Assembly: GCA_963971305.1 (NCBI GenBank)
Contig: OZ020306.1
Location: forward strand, 40,383,512 to 40,447,511
Direction: 5' to 3'
DNA length: 64,000 nucleotides
DNA from: Arcuatula senhousia
Taxonomy: Eukaryota; Mollusca; Bivalvia; Mytilida; Mytilidae
The translations under genes and the position numbers were made by a program. The stretch's first letter is position 1; every line of letters begins with the position of its first letter. The notes beneath the pieces are model-generated. The model did no database searches. It saw only the letters and a list, made by a program, of their open reading frames with translations, and was not told the DNA's origin. Positions 10,374 through 21,132 of this stretch are shown here, one piece after another.

Positions 10374-11806
10374 TCTCCCAACTCCTGTAGACCCTAAAGT
10401 TCTGAGCTTCTATTTACTAGGTTATGATCAAAAGATACACGAATATTTGGTTAAAGGTTTTACGCTTGGCTTTTCAGTTCATTGTCAAAATTTTGCCCAT
10501 CACAATCTAAGATCAGCACTGGAAAGGCCATTGGAAGTAAACACGAAAATTGAGAAAGAGATAGAACTTGGAAGAATAGCAGGCCCATTTCAATTTCCGC
10601 CTTACAAAAATTTACATTTGTCACCAATCGGGCTTTGTGCAAAGAAACAAACAAATTCTTTTCGTTTAATTCAACATTTATCGTACCCACAAGGATCATC
10701 TGTGAATGATCATATACCAATTCAATTTTCAACCGTACAATACAATAAATTAGAGGATGCAATTAAAGGAATTAAGAAAATAGGTACTGTCGCATATCTT
10801 GCAAAAATTGACATTGCATCAGCATTTAGAATCATTCCGTTGAGACCAAAAGATTACCATCTGTTTGGAATTAACTGGGAGGGAAAATACTATTTTGATA
10901 AATGTTTGCCAATGGGGTGTTCTTCTTCCTGTTATATTTTTGAAATATTAAGCTCTGCTATTGAGTGGTTAATTGTCAACTATATGCCCAATGCTTTGAT
11001 ATACCATGTTTTAGACGATTTCTTTTTTGTGTGTAAATCAGAACAGGAGTGTAAAAATAGTCTTGATATTTTTCGAAGGATATGTGGGAATATTGGTATT
11101 CCAATTTCTGAGGAGAAAACAGAAGGTCCCAGTACCACCTTAACTTTTTGGGGAATTGAAATTGATACAGTTGCTCAAATAACTAGACTTAGAGAAAAAA
11201 TAATTAAGTGTAGTTCGATGATTCAAGAATTTTTAAGGAAGAAAAAGGTGACTCTTAGAGAGTTACAATCTCTTTTGGGTCTACTTAATTTTGCATGTCA
11301 GGTTATTTTACCAGGAAGGCCATTTTTACGTCGGTTGTTCGACCTAACTATTGGGATAAAACAACCGTTTCATCACGTTAGATTAAGAAAACATTGTAAG
11401 GAGGACTTGCTTGTCTGGCTTAACTTTTTAAAAGATTTCAATGGAAAATATTTCTTTTTTGATGACCACTGGGTTACCTCCGATACTATCAAGCTTTTTA
11501 CTAATGCTTCGGGTTCAATTGGCTATGGTGCCGTTTTTGAAAAATCGTGGTTTTATGGAAAATGGAACAATGAGTGGTTAGGGCAGAACATTACCTTGCT
11601 CGAGTTTTACCCAATAGTCCTTGCGTTTGAAATATGGGGACAGTTTTTTACAAACAAGTCAATTTTAATTATGTGTGACAATCAAGCACTGGTCCAAGTT
11701 ATAAATAAACAAACGAGCAAGGAACCAAAAATCATGTATTTAATGAGACGATTAGTATTTCAAAATTACAAATACCAAAACGCGGATATAAACGGTTAAT
11801 TTTGAT

Positions 11807-11852
11807 ATGCTATATATCGATATTTCAAGGAGTAACCTCTCATCAGTAGCAT
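11807..11852 (-). ncRNA. Type I hammerhead ribozyme (copy 1 of nested retrozyme)
   Basis: Read on the minus strand: stem I 5' strand AUGCUA (11852-11847), core CUGAUGA, stem II GAGG/CCUU around a UUACU loop, GAA, stem III AUA/UAU with a UCGA loop, the cleavage-site A at 11813, then stem I 3' strand UAGCAU (11812-11807). All core nucleotides are present. Predicted cleavage is between 11813 and 11812. Short stem III suggests activity mainly as a dimer, as in other small-stem-III hammerheads. Confidence 0.88.
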
Positions 11853-12188
11853 TTATACCAAAACATTGGAAGGTCTAAATCCAAAACAGTTGAAAACGAA
11901 AAGTACTCAAAACCAAAACGTTCGAACAAGGAAGCCAAATCCAGCACCGAGGATATCGACCATGTGCATTACAAGGAAAGAAACCTGGTGTTTTTATCAA
12001 TTTTGAATTTACCAATCAGAAATTTTAGCGACAATATATTAGAAATTTTATGGTAATTCGTGTCAGACAAGTCTGACTACCAGGCTTGTGATTACCCTCG
12101 GGGACCTCTGGTCCACCAGCAGCGGTTATCGCCCAGTGGTTTCAAAATTACAAATACCAAAACGCGGATATAAACGGTTAATTTTGAT

Positions 12189-12233
12189 ATGCTATATATC
12201 GATATTTCAAGGAGTAACCTCTCATCAGTAGCA
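12189..12233 (-). ncRNA. Type I hammerhead ribozyme (copy 2 of nested retrozyme)
   Basis: Identical core to the copy 382 bp away. Stem I keeps five of six pairs (UGCUA/UAGCA) because the element boundary falls at its outer end. Predicted cleavage is between 12195 and 12194. Confidence 0.85.
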
Positions 12234-12347
12234 AGCACTTAAATTAAACATACGTCTGAAAGCACAATAACAATATTTAAATACAAAAGAAAATATATTA
12301 AGCGATGCACTTTCTCGTTCAAATATTCAGGTTTTCAAGAAGTTTTT

Positions 12348-13304
12348 GCCTACAGCAGACGCAAATCCAACGAAAACACCACCACTCCCTTTGTTGCCCA
12401 CTTAAATGAAGTTGCACAGGAACTTTTAACATCTTCACTTGCAGTATCAACTAGAAAATCTTATACAAGAGTTTGGAAACTGTTTACTGAATTCTGTGAC
12501 AAACATTTAGATCAAAGTGATGCAAATATACCAGTAGCCAATGCAACGGTTGTTTTATTTTTAACTTATATGTTTCAAAAAGGTATGAGCTCTGCGACTC
12601 TTTTATCTTACAATTCAGCATTAAGCTACGTGCATAAAATGTTTAATTATCCTGATCCATCATCTTCATTTGTTGTAAAACAACTGCTAAAAGGGGGTTT
12701 AAAATTACGACCAACAAAGGAAAGTCGATTACCTATTACAAAATCATTACTTGACAGAATGTTAACCATTCTGCTTACATATGAAAATGGTTTTTATCAA
12801 TCGTTGTATATCGCTATGTTTTTGACAGCTTTTTATGGGTTTTTGAGGCTTGGGGAATTTACTTTCTCGTCAGATACAAATAATTGCTTAAAGATAAATG
12901 ACATTGTACTTTCTACAGATAACTCTATCGAATGCCTGCTTATAAACTTTAAATCATTTAAACATTCCGCTCCAGGTTCAGTCTCTAGTATTGTTATAAA
13001 ATCCCAATATCCATTAGAATTTTGCCCAATAAAATGGGTTAAATCATTTCTTACATATAGAGGAAAAAATGAGGGCCCTTTGTTTTGTCACCCGAATTTA
13101 AGTCCTATTTCAAGGAAGGAATTCGGGGATAAATTAAAAGAAGTACTTAGCAAATTGGGCGTGAATAGCGATCTTTATACCACACACAGCTTTCGATATG
13201 GTGCCTGCACTATGGCAATGAGATTAGGTTTGACAGATTCTCAGTTGAGATCTCTAGGAAGATGGAAATCAAATGCATTTTTGAATTATTTAAGACCCGG
13301 TTAA
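12348..13304 (+). CDS. Tyrosine recombinase of the Ngaro element
   Basis: The recombinase joins the cDNA circle to the genome, replacing the integrase of LTR elements. The frame overlaps the end of RT-RNase H and is open from about 12348 in another phase; a discrete start is not visible, so it may arise by frameshift or reinitiation. The N-terminal SAM-like core (STRKSYTRVWKLFTEFCD) is followed by the catalytic domain. Visible residues are Arg in FLRLGEF (12846-12848), His and Arg in THSFRYG (13185-13187 and 13194-13196), Trp in GRWKS, and the nucleophile Tyr in LNYLRP (13287-13289). All four R-H-R-Y positions are kept and no stop interrupts the domain, so this is the best preserved enzyme of the element. 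Confidence 0.87.
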   Translation, partial: AYSRRKSNENTTTPFVAHLNEVAQELLTSSLAVSTRKSYTRVWKLFTEFCDKHLDQSDANIPVANATVVLFLTYMFQKGMSSATLLSYNSALSYVHKMFNYPDPSSSFVVKQLLKGGLKLRPTKESRLPITKSLLDRMLTILLTYENGFYQSLYIAMFLTAFYGFLRLGEFTFSSDTNNCLKINDIVLSTDNSIECLLINFKSFKHSAPGSVSSIVIKSQYPLEFCPIKWVKSFLTYRGKNEGPLFCHPNLSPISRKEFGDKLKEVLSKLGVNSDLYTTHSFRYGACTMAMRLGLTDSQLRSLGRWKSNAFLNYLRPG

Positions 13305-13789
13305 TGACACAAGTCAACATCATGTGAGCACGAGCCGCAGCGGTTGCTGATTTATGTTGTTCTCCCTTGGGAAAACGTAAGATAATTTGATAATGAGGTT
13401 TTAATAGGGCACAGTTTAACAAAGAATTATAATAAATCAGGCATCTGGGATTGTAGGTGAAATATAATGTATTTGTCTAGATAAGCTAATCGTGTGTGAA
13501 ATTTAACAGACAGTTAATGCTATGAAAAAATATGTAGACTCTGAACTTGCCATTACAATTTCTGTATGTAATAAATTAAATTCTGGTACTTTATCGCTTT
13601 CCCTTTTCTCCCTGACAAAACAGGGTTTTTGGGTTTTAGTGCGAATTTACCAGTCTATTGTGTGATTTTGAGATTTGTATATGAATTGTATGAATTAACT
13701 TGTATTTTCCTCTTGTAATTAGTCCGGTATATATATATATATTTTTTTACTGGTCACACAGCTCGGGTGGGGAGGACCTGCATGGTCCA

Positions 13790-13983
13790 GTGGCGCTTTT
13801 TGATCCCCACCTTCGCATTATTCATTATTGTTTATATAAATTTTATATGCTTGCTATCAGTATTAATTATCAATAAAATATTGGTCGCCTTTCAAGGTGG
13901 GTCTTTTACGCCAATATTGGTGTTTGTTTTTGTTCTCATGAAAATGCGAACGAGCTCGCCGTCGAAGGGAATTATTACACAAA
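13790..13983 (+). repeat. Split direct repeat B1 of the Ngaro-like element
   Basis: This 194-bp block starts GTGGCGCTTTTTGATCCCC and recurs at 14392-14586 with few differences. It abuts A2 directly, the expected B1-A2 junction where the two halves of the terminal sequence meet. Confidence 0.88.
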
Positions 13984-14161
13984 GACAATTTATTTCATAA
14001 ATTATTTTGTGGAATTTGTACTGGTTCATGAATATTCATATAGCATGAGAAAAGTTAAACCAATCAAAATTGAGGAGGTGAGGCTTATGTTTAATAAATG
14101 CAGAGTGCGCTCTGATTACGTATTGAAAATTTGTTCTGTAAATTTTATACGAATTGCAAAT
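13981..14161 (+). repeat. Split direct repeat A2 of the Ngaro-like element
   Basis: Copy of A1; I noticed one clear difference (TGC for CGC near 14099). Confidence 0.88.
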
Positions 14162-14391
14162 TACCACCTCCTCCCATTTCCACCACCCAATATTTTCAGC
14201 TAAGGATATTTAGTATAAAAAAAAAGTAGATAAGGCCATGTAGGTTATTAGGTTTATTTTGCGTAACTGCTTTATATGTTTTATACTCTATGTATATATC
14301 AGTTAAATGTAATATTATGTAACATTTGTTTTTCGAACTTTTACAAATTTATCATATTTGAGGTTTTATTATTGTGTTATGTATCTTTAAG

Positions 14392-14586
14392 GTGGCGCTT
14401 TTTGATCCCCACCTTCGCATTATTCATGTATTGTTTATATAAATTTTATATGCTTGCTATCAGTATTAATTATCAATAAAATATTGGTCGCCTTTCAAGG
14501 TGGCTCTTTTACGCCAATATTGGTGTTTGTTTTTGTTCTCATGAAAATGCGAACGAGCTCGCTGTCGAAGGTAATTATTACACAAA
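14392..14586 (+). repeat. Split direct repeat B2, right end of the Ngaro-like element
   Basis: Copy of B1 ending GTAATTATTACACAAA. About 230 bp of unassigned sequence separates it from A2. Confidence 0.85.
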
Positions 14587-15982
14587 CAAACAGTGACTAC
14601 ATTTCATTGCAGATTTAACGATGTAAATAAATAAGAAGCGAATAAATACCTATCATGGGACATCTAAATATCGAAAGGCAAAGCCAAAAATTAAAACTCG
14701 TAACACAAAACAATACATATAAATTTACTACAGTCACTGTGAATACCTTTTTTATTCGTGGGGTACAATTGTTCGTTGTTTTCGTGGGTACGAGGATCAA
14801 CTAATTTAAGAATCCGATGAAATAAAAACCCCTTTGAAATGCTACTTTGATATGCTCTACCTTGTGAATCAGTGTTCTATGTCTTGTTACACATGTATAA
14901 GTTAATTTCAATTAGTAAACTTACATGCCTCGAATACTAAAGTCAATTATTAAATATATCTTAGAAATGTTGTTGTCATGTATCTTAGTCCATTTTATAC
15001 ATACTGTCGGTCTATTTAAAGGTTTTGTTATAACATACTTTTTTCTAAAATGTTTTGAGGTTCCTTTTATGAATGAAAAAATGTACCAATTGATGCCGTC
15101 AAATTATGTCCTGTCACCTGAAGCTATAAGTAAACAGTTCTCTCTTTTATATAAACACCCCAACGATATATTTTTTTTTCTTTTTTGACAAGCTTCAATC
15201 AACTAGGGACTAGTCAAATGATTTTCATGCCTTAACAGTGATTTGAATATTGAGGCAGTTGATCACTTTCAGTCTTTTTTGACACAGAAGCGCCATATTC
15301 CTGATCCCCGATTCCCGATTCGATTGTTATTGAAGGAAAAAAACAGTTCCTTACGCAATACCCATTTCCTTTCTCATTTGTATATAAACCAATAAGAAAT
15401 GAATTAAGCTCTAAAGAAAACCAGAAAAACCTTTACTTAACCGTCGAGAAGCAGACTGGATCTTGAAAAAGATGCAAGGTTATCAAAAATCTTATAACAA
15501 AGACCAAAAGCATAACACAACAGTAGGGTGATCAGGTGTTAACACTGGTCGATTCTTTCCACAGGGTAATTTCAAGCACTTGGGAGGGCGTATATATTTG
15601 AAACACCCCCAAAAAATGAGTACACGACGACCTCAATGAAATGAACATGAAATGATGATGACCATGAAGTCGAAAAAAATAAGTACAGGCTCTCTCTATA
15701 ACAATTATTAAATTTACTTATCATATTCTCAAATATAGAAGTCAAAAGTCAAAAGACGAAAGCGAAAGCAAAGCAAAGTAAATGTTAGGAGCTACATTAA
15801 ATTTGGATGCTCAATATGGCCATTTCGAGAATTTATCTTATCTTCAGCGGAGCGAGGGAAAAATGTTGGAAGTCCAGATCTAAAAAATGTCTTTCACAAG
15901 AATAACAACATCAATTTCTGCGAACGCTGTGACGTAATAGTCTTCGTAAAAAAAAAACCAACTACATAATGATTGTGAATAA
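14587..15982. other. Mostly unassigned; short fragment of an ACTGTG-end MITE
   Basis: At about 14730-14790 the segment ACTGTGAATACC..ATTCGTGGGGTAC..TTTTCGTGGGTACGAGG resembles the MITE at 39323-39518. The ORF at 14925-15188 shows no recognisable domain. Nothing else is identifiable. Confidence 0.45.
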
Positions 15983-16080
15983 GGATCAAATTTAAAGTAC
16001 TCAAAACCAAAAAAAGTTCGAACAGGAAAACCAAACCCAAGGATATCGACCATTTGCAGTACAAGGAAAGAAATCAAAAT
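15983..16080 (-). mobile_element. Retrozyme interior fragment lacking a ribozyme
   Basis: AAGTACTCAAAACCAAAA, then GTTCGAACAGG and GGATATCGACCAT, match 11905-11985 of the nested retrozyme. No hammerhead core is present. Confidence 0.65.
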
Positions 16081-16401
16081 CTAAATAAAAAGATACGAAT
16101 TTAGAGTTCAAAAATTGAAAATATATTACATATATTTGTGATGTGTTCTTTGATACATAAGATTGGATTTTTGAGTTATGGAAAAGTAACTTAAACCTGA
16201 AGGTAAAGCTGATTTGGGACAGCCGAACTAACCGGTAGACATACAGACAGATCAATTCTTATTAAAACAAGATCTTCATATACATATTTACATGTATTTT
16301 CAACTACGTGTCTAAGCCTAGAAAACGTAGTTCGAGTTAAATATATTTTTTAAATGAGTGGCGTAATATTTAACATTTATTACCCTTTCGAAATCAATTA
16401 T

Positions 16402-17806
16402 AACAAGGGGCTCCCAGGAGCATGAATCGCTCACCTGATTTCAATGCTTTTTTACATAAAAAGGGCTGTAAGTTTATTAAGGGGTCATCTGACAACATTG
16501 ATTAACTTAATGCATTAAATTAAGAGTTCAATTAGTTTGACATTTTAGCAATCAAAAGCTTTTTTTTATTTTTGAACAGTTTGCCAGCTGTAAGGCTTAC
16601 ACGTTTGTTGTGGCAATTAAGGAACCACAACTTCTATAAAGGGTCAATAAACAATTCCCATCATATTGAATTTTTGTAGGGGTAAATTAGCTAAACGGTA
16701 TTGTAGCTAAAAGTTTTTTTACAGCTTAAATGATTTGCAATACAAAAGGAAAATGTTGTGAAAATGGACAATTCTAAGGGGAATAACTCCTAAAAGTAAA
16801 AGTCCTACAACTTTGACCTTTTCCAGATTTTGTTGATATTTATGTGCTTAACAACGTGCAAAAAAAAATTATCAAATAACTTTAATAGTTCTCGAGCTTA
16901 ATAAAAACAAAATTCTCAAAAAAATCAAGAAAAAGGGTAACAACTCCTGCATGGGAAGCTACATCTTCTTCAAGGTGTCAGGCAGGGAGATTTTGAGGTG
17001 CTAAACCCATTTTCCTCTCAACGAAATTTTGATATCTGTCACCATTTTTGAGTTATTTGCAAAAAAAACCCTGACATATACCAGTATGTTCTATTTTTAG
17101 CCATAGCGGCCTTTTTTTTTTACGAACCAAAAATCCAAACAATTTTTGATTGCAATCATGCCAAGGAACAACTATTCTTAGTTTGGTCGCTATTAAACTT
17201 ATGGCGTTAGAGGAATTAATGATTTTAAACAATGAATAAAGACTGCAAAAATGGTCAATTTTGGTATTTTAAGGGGAATAACTCCTAAAAGGAACAGTCC
17301 TACAGTATTGACCAATTATTTTTTTGTAAATTTTGATGTGCTGAACAATACACAATTCAAATTTCTCAAATAACATTAATGATTTTCTAGATATTAAGTA
17401 TACAAAGTACATTTTTTTTAAAAAGCTAGGAAAAAGGGCAATAACCCCCACTTTGGTAATTGGATTTTCTTGAAAATTTCAGGATTGGTAGATCTTGACG
17501 TGTTAATCACTTTTATTTTGCCAAAATTGTGATATCTTTAACGGTTTTTAAGTTATTTGCCAACAATTGTAAATTGACCCCTATATTCTATTTTTAGCCA
17601 TGGCGACCATGTTTTTTTACGAATCAAAAATCAAACTATCGTTTTGTACAAATACAGCCACTAAACAACTGTACTAAGTTTGGTTACAATTGGACTTATG
17701 GTGTCGGGCAACTTAACGTTTGAAAAAATGTTAACAGACGACGACGACAACGGACGCCAAGTGATGGCAACAGCTAAAATGGACCTTCGGTCCAGGTGAG
17801 CTAAAA
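16402..17806 (+). repeat. Long dispersed repeat ending in hairpin plus GGTGAGCTAA
   Basis: It opens with GGGGCTCCCAGGAGC and ends with hairpin TGGACC-TTC-GGTCCA (17780-17794) followed by GGTGAGCTAAAA. The interior holds two diverged copies of a segment beginning AAGGGGAATAACTCCTAAAA (about 16776 and 17268). Relatives occur at 40741-41095 (same strand), 49155-49775 (inverted) and as fragments at 18725 and 52340. A 3' hairpin followed by CTAA resembles a Helitron terminus, but no 5' TC end or Rep/helicase gene was seen, so the class is uncertain. Confidence 0.6.
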
Positions 17807-18428
17807 CAGTTGTCCAAAGTATTAATAGTCATAAATAGGTATAACCAAACATTCATTGTAGATATAAATAAAAAAACTATAACAACATGAACAAATTACA
17901 AACATGTTTGCATATAATCAAATTTTACTACGTGTATATGTATGTCTCTTAAAATTACGAACGAAGGTGTCCGGTTCCATGTCCAGCTCTATTTCAAAAA
18001 GTATCCTTTGGACCATTATAGGCATAAGCCGCCCCTTTCCCAGCCCAACCCCTGCCTTGCCAGTTGCATATTAAAGGGATCTTGTGCTACAAAACCTATG
18101 CTTCCGATACGAACATGTTTTAGGAAGGAATCAAAAGGTAAACAAATGTTTATATGTCCACATCTTTTCGGGAATGGGGTCCTTCAGATCTTATGTTCTG
18201 AATTCTTAAAAAATTAATTCCTCAACTGAGACATGGAACTCCGTCATATGGGAGCTCAAAAAGAGGGTCCATCTGTTTAGTTTCATGTTACATGTGGAAA
18301 GTATTTATCAAATCACACAGTCAAAATGTATGCAAATGTAGTACATTTATTTGAAATACAAACATGTTGGTCACCTTATAATTATGCTGTGCTTTAGGCA
18401 ACGCCTAAATAATATTATTATACATATC
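17807..18428. other. No recognisable gene
   Basis: The ORF at 17942-18217 shows no domain; no repeat boundary was recognised. Confidence 0.4.
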
Positions 18429-18653
18429 CAGGGCCAAATAAATAATATGCTTCCAGACCGCTACCGACTCGGAACCAATCATTTACACGAGATCAGAACT
18501 AGGGGCTATACCCCCTTTAATATCCACTTATGCCAAACTCGATTGAGAGAAGCAGAGTAAGTTGTGGATCATTATTTTTAATCTTTTCAGGGCCAATTAT
18601 TGAATATAATATGATTTTCGGGCCGCTACCTGTTTGGAACCGGACATTTACAG
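18429..18653 (+). repeat. Two diverged copies of a 60-bp segment
   Basis: CAGGGCCAA..CCGCTACC..GGAACC..CATTTACA occurs at about 18429-18486 and again at 18590-18653. Confidence 0.55.
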
Positions 18654-18724
18654 TATTTTTTATTTGATTTGATTATTTAATATGTAGATATGGCCTAGTG
18701 GGGTATGTAGTCCACTAACACCTC

Positions 18725-18770
18725 CTTTTTAGCTCACTTGGACTGAAGGTTTTCAGGTTTCAGAACCTTA
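18725..18770 (-). repeat. Fragment of the GGTGAGCTAA-ended repeat
   Basis: TTTTTAGCTCACTTGGACTG matches the reverse complement of the repeat 3' end described at 16402-17806. Confidence 0.5.
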
Positions 18771-18779
18771 TGTAAGTAC

Positions 18780-20075
18780 TAATACCACGAAGCTGTTGAA
18801 CAATCTGATCTTGGTTTGAGTTGAAAATTTTGAGTTGTTCTAAATTTTACTTAATCGTCGAAATTGGTGTTTTCCTTCCCAAGTCTGTTGTTGATATCTT
18901 CATTGCAACCTCCTTTTGATGTTACAATGCCCTCAAGATAAGTAAGTTTCAACGTCTTCTATCTGCTGATCTTCAATTTTTACTGGATTTCGTATTGTGG
19001 TGTTAAGTCGCATTACTTAAGTTTTCTTGATGTTGATTTTTTGCGTTTTCGTTAAGTCTCTGAGTTTAATTTTGGATGTCTTGGTATTTTGATGCCAAGA
19101 GTGCCAAAATCGTCTGCACAATCCAAGTCTTCAAGTTCATCTTATACAAGTTGGTTCTATTTCTGTTGTTTTTGTCATGATGTAGTCGATAACTAGGAGG
19201 AGTAGGAATCCTGATATAGTGCAGCCCTGTTTCACACCAGTTGTTACCTTGAACCACTCGGATTCTTCGCCATCCACAAAAACAGTACATTGGAATGTGT
19301 CATAAAGGAGTTTCATCATTTTGATTAACTTCGCTTGGATTCCATAATGCCTCATGATGGACCATAGGCTGTTTCAAACGCCTTTTCAAAATCAACATAG
19401 GTGACGAAAAGGGATGCGTTCCATTCATTACACTGCTCTAGTATGTTACGCAATGTGAAACGTTGTTCAGTTGTGCTTCTTCCCTTTCTAAATCCAGCCT
19501 GTTCCTCTTGCAATTTGTCTTCTATCCCATTTTGTATTCTCTGGGTAATCACTCTTAAGAAGATCTTACTTGGAACAAATAGTAAAGTGATGCCTCTGTA
19601 ATTATTACTATTGCCTTGTCACCTTTTTGGTGATTTTTACTATTAATCCTTTGCTCCATTCTTCGGGTTTTTTTTCTTTGTTCCAAATAGCAGTGAACAG
19701 TTGTACAAGTGAATTGACTGTTGTTGTCGTATTTGCTTTAAGAATTTCAGCTGTTATTTCGTCCATTCCTCCCGATTTGCCATTCTTTAGTTTTTTGATT
19801 GCTCTAATTATTTCATCCTTCTCTATGACACATTTGTTGATCTCATCTATCAAGTTGTCGCCATTCTCTACTATTAGTGGGTTATCTGGCTGTGGTCGAT
19901 TTAGGACATTGCTGAAGTGTTATTTCCATCTGTTCTAAATTTCAGTCTGGCTCCTAAGGATGTTTCCATCTTGGTCTTTTATTGTTGGTGTTTCTGTTCT
20001 CCTATCATTACTTAACACCCTCGTAACCTCTTAAACTGTTTTCATATGACCATTATTGGCTGCTGTTTCTTTCTT
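18780..20075 (-). pseudogene. Non-LTR retrotransposon (LINE) reverse transcriptase relic
   Basis: On the minus strand, pieces in several frames follow the RT order: AIKKLKNGKSGGMDEITAEI, PEEWSKGLIVKI, EEQAGFRKGRSTTEQ, FVTYVDFEKAF (palm Asp), GVKQGCTISGFLLLLVID, DLDCADDFG (the [FY]ADD box, here CADD), and a thumb-like TYLEGIVTSKGGC..IN.RLGK. Frameshifts occur near 19850, 19560, 19355 and 19140, with stops after CADD. No endonuclease part or poly-A tail was identified. It is an old, dead fragment; its clade within the APE-type LINEs is not decided. Confidence 0.8.
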
Positions 20076-20079
20076 TGAA

Positions 20080-20960
20080 ACTACTGAACATAAGTTAATG
20101 AAACTTGGTATAAATGATCCTTAGGGAGTCCTGCATCAAACTTGTGTTTCAATTTCGTTAAAAAACATGACCACCTTTGCTAAAAATAGACCAGGGGGGT
20201 CAGACTACTGTTTTTGGCTTGTTAATCAAAAAGTATAAGAGATTGATGAAATCTGATGCCATCCTACTGCTTCAGCATCAAAAGTTCTACAAACGTCTTT
20301 ATTTGGTCGAAGTTGTCATATGATCCCTTATAGGGGTTACGGCCCCTTAAAGGTGAAAAAAGCGTTTTTTCATGTTTTGGGGTTATAGAATGAAAACTAT
20401 TGCAGATAGAGAAAAACTGTTGCTTGCTTAAATGTTCAGCTCATTTAGGTCTACAAAAGTCTCAATAGGGTCAAAGATGTAAGATAACCCCTTATAGGGA
20501 TTACAGTCCCTTTAAGGCGAAAATAGTGATTTTGGCCCATAGAATGAAACCTATTGAAGATAGAGAAAAGCTGCTGCTTGCTTAAATTTTCAGCTCATTT
20601 AGCTCTACAAAAGTATTCATTGGGTCGAATTGTCAGATGAACACTTATAGGGATTACAGCCCTTTAAAGGCAAAAAAATGTGTTTTTGGTCTATAGAATG
20701 AAAACTTTTGCAGATAGAGAAAAGCTGTTGCTTGCTTAAATGTTCAGCTCATTTAGCTCTTCAAAGGCATTCATAATGTTGAAGTTGTCAGGTGACCTCT
20801 TATAGGGATAACAACCCCTAAATTAACATATTTTAATGTATTTGGCTTATATAATGAAAACTACACAGCAGATAAAGAAATGGAAACTATTACTGAAGAA
20901 GAAAAGCTGTTGCTTGCTTAAATGTTCAGCTTATTTAGCTCTACAAAGTTCTTCATAGTG
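20080..20960 (+). repeat. Tandem array, about four units of 150-175 bp
   Basis: Each unit contains GCAGATAGAGAAAAGCTGTT, then TTGCTTGCTTAAATGTTCAG, CTCATTTAGCTCTACAAA, and a TATAGGGATTACAGCCCCTT-like block that can pair with the following AAAGG. Units begin near 20400, 20552, 20708 and 20888. A lone copy lies at 3559. Confidence 0.75.
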
Positions 20961-21132
20961 TTGACATCAAGACCAGGTGGGCGATTCAGTTGAAATATTC
21001 ACAAAAAATCGTAAACGTATCTTTAAACGTAACGTATATTTACGGCGCATTCGGTATTCACAAAGAATCGTAGTCGTAAATTACGTGTGAAAATGCACGT
21101 AAAACCACGTCTGCTATTTAGCTATCGTAAAT

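Larger units (their letters stand above)
11758..12234 (-). mobile_element. Retrozyme: 1.25-unit tandem hammerhead element nested in RNase H
   Basis: A block of about 92 bp (11761-11852) recurs, apparently unchanged, at 12143-12233, giving a 382-bp period. Each block carries a minus-strand hammerhead ribozyme. Interior sequence (TCTGGTCCACCAGCAGCGGT region) matches the element at 31483-32000. The insert separates two adjoining parts of the host RNase H frame (..RRLVF / ALKLNIRLKA..). The partial-dimer structure with a ribozyme in each repeat is the signature of retrozymes, non-coding retroelements that spread through self-cleaved circular RNA and are thought to borrow Penelope-like reverse transcriptase. 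Predicted circle size here is 382 nt. Identity between the two blocks implies recent insertion. Confidence 0.85.
10213..12405 (+). pseudogene. Reverse transcriptase-RNase H of the Ngaro element, interrupted
   Basis: The frame overlaps gag and encodes an RT of the DIRS/Ngaro type. It shows FRLIQHLSYP, an IDIASAFRIIPL palm aspartate, the LPMGCSSS block, and LDDF (11011-11022) as the YxDD equivalent. RNase H follows: FTNASGSIGYG at about 11497, where the first catalytic Asp of the usual TDAS has become Asn (codon AAT 11503-11505), then LLEFYPIVLA (Glu) and CDNQALVQVINK (Asp). The ORF stops at 11797-11799 inside an inserted retrozyme (11758-12234). Beyond the insertion the same protein resumes as ALKLNIRLKAQ and KENILSDALSR, the RNase H C-terminal motif, and ends at TAA 12403-12405. 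Insertion plus D-to-N change make this copy inactive. Confidence 0.85.
7611..14586 (+). mobile_element. Ngaro-like tyrosine-recombinase (DIRS-order) retrotransposon, about 7 kb
   Basis: The element has the split-direct-repeat layout of Ngaro/PAT elements: A1 (7611-7791), coding body, B1 (13790-13983), A2 (13981-14161), B2 (14392-14586). Coding regions in order are an SGNH hydrolase, a gag with a DIRS-type Cys/His cluster, RT-RNase H and a tyrosine recombinase. Such elements integrate by site-specific recombination through a circular intermediate, so no target duplication is expected. This copy is non-autonomous: gag has an in-frame TAA, RNase H has a mutated first Asp, and a 477-bp retrozyme interrupts RNase H. 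About 230 bp of sequence separate A2 from B2, which are normally adjacent. A1/A2 and B1/B2 differ by only a few bases, so insertion was fairly recent. Confidence 0.88.
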
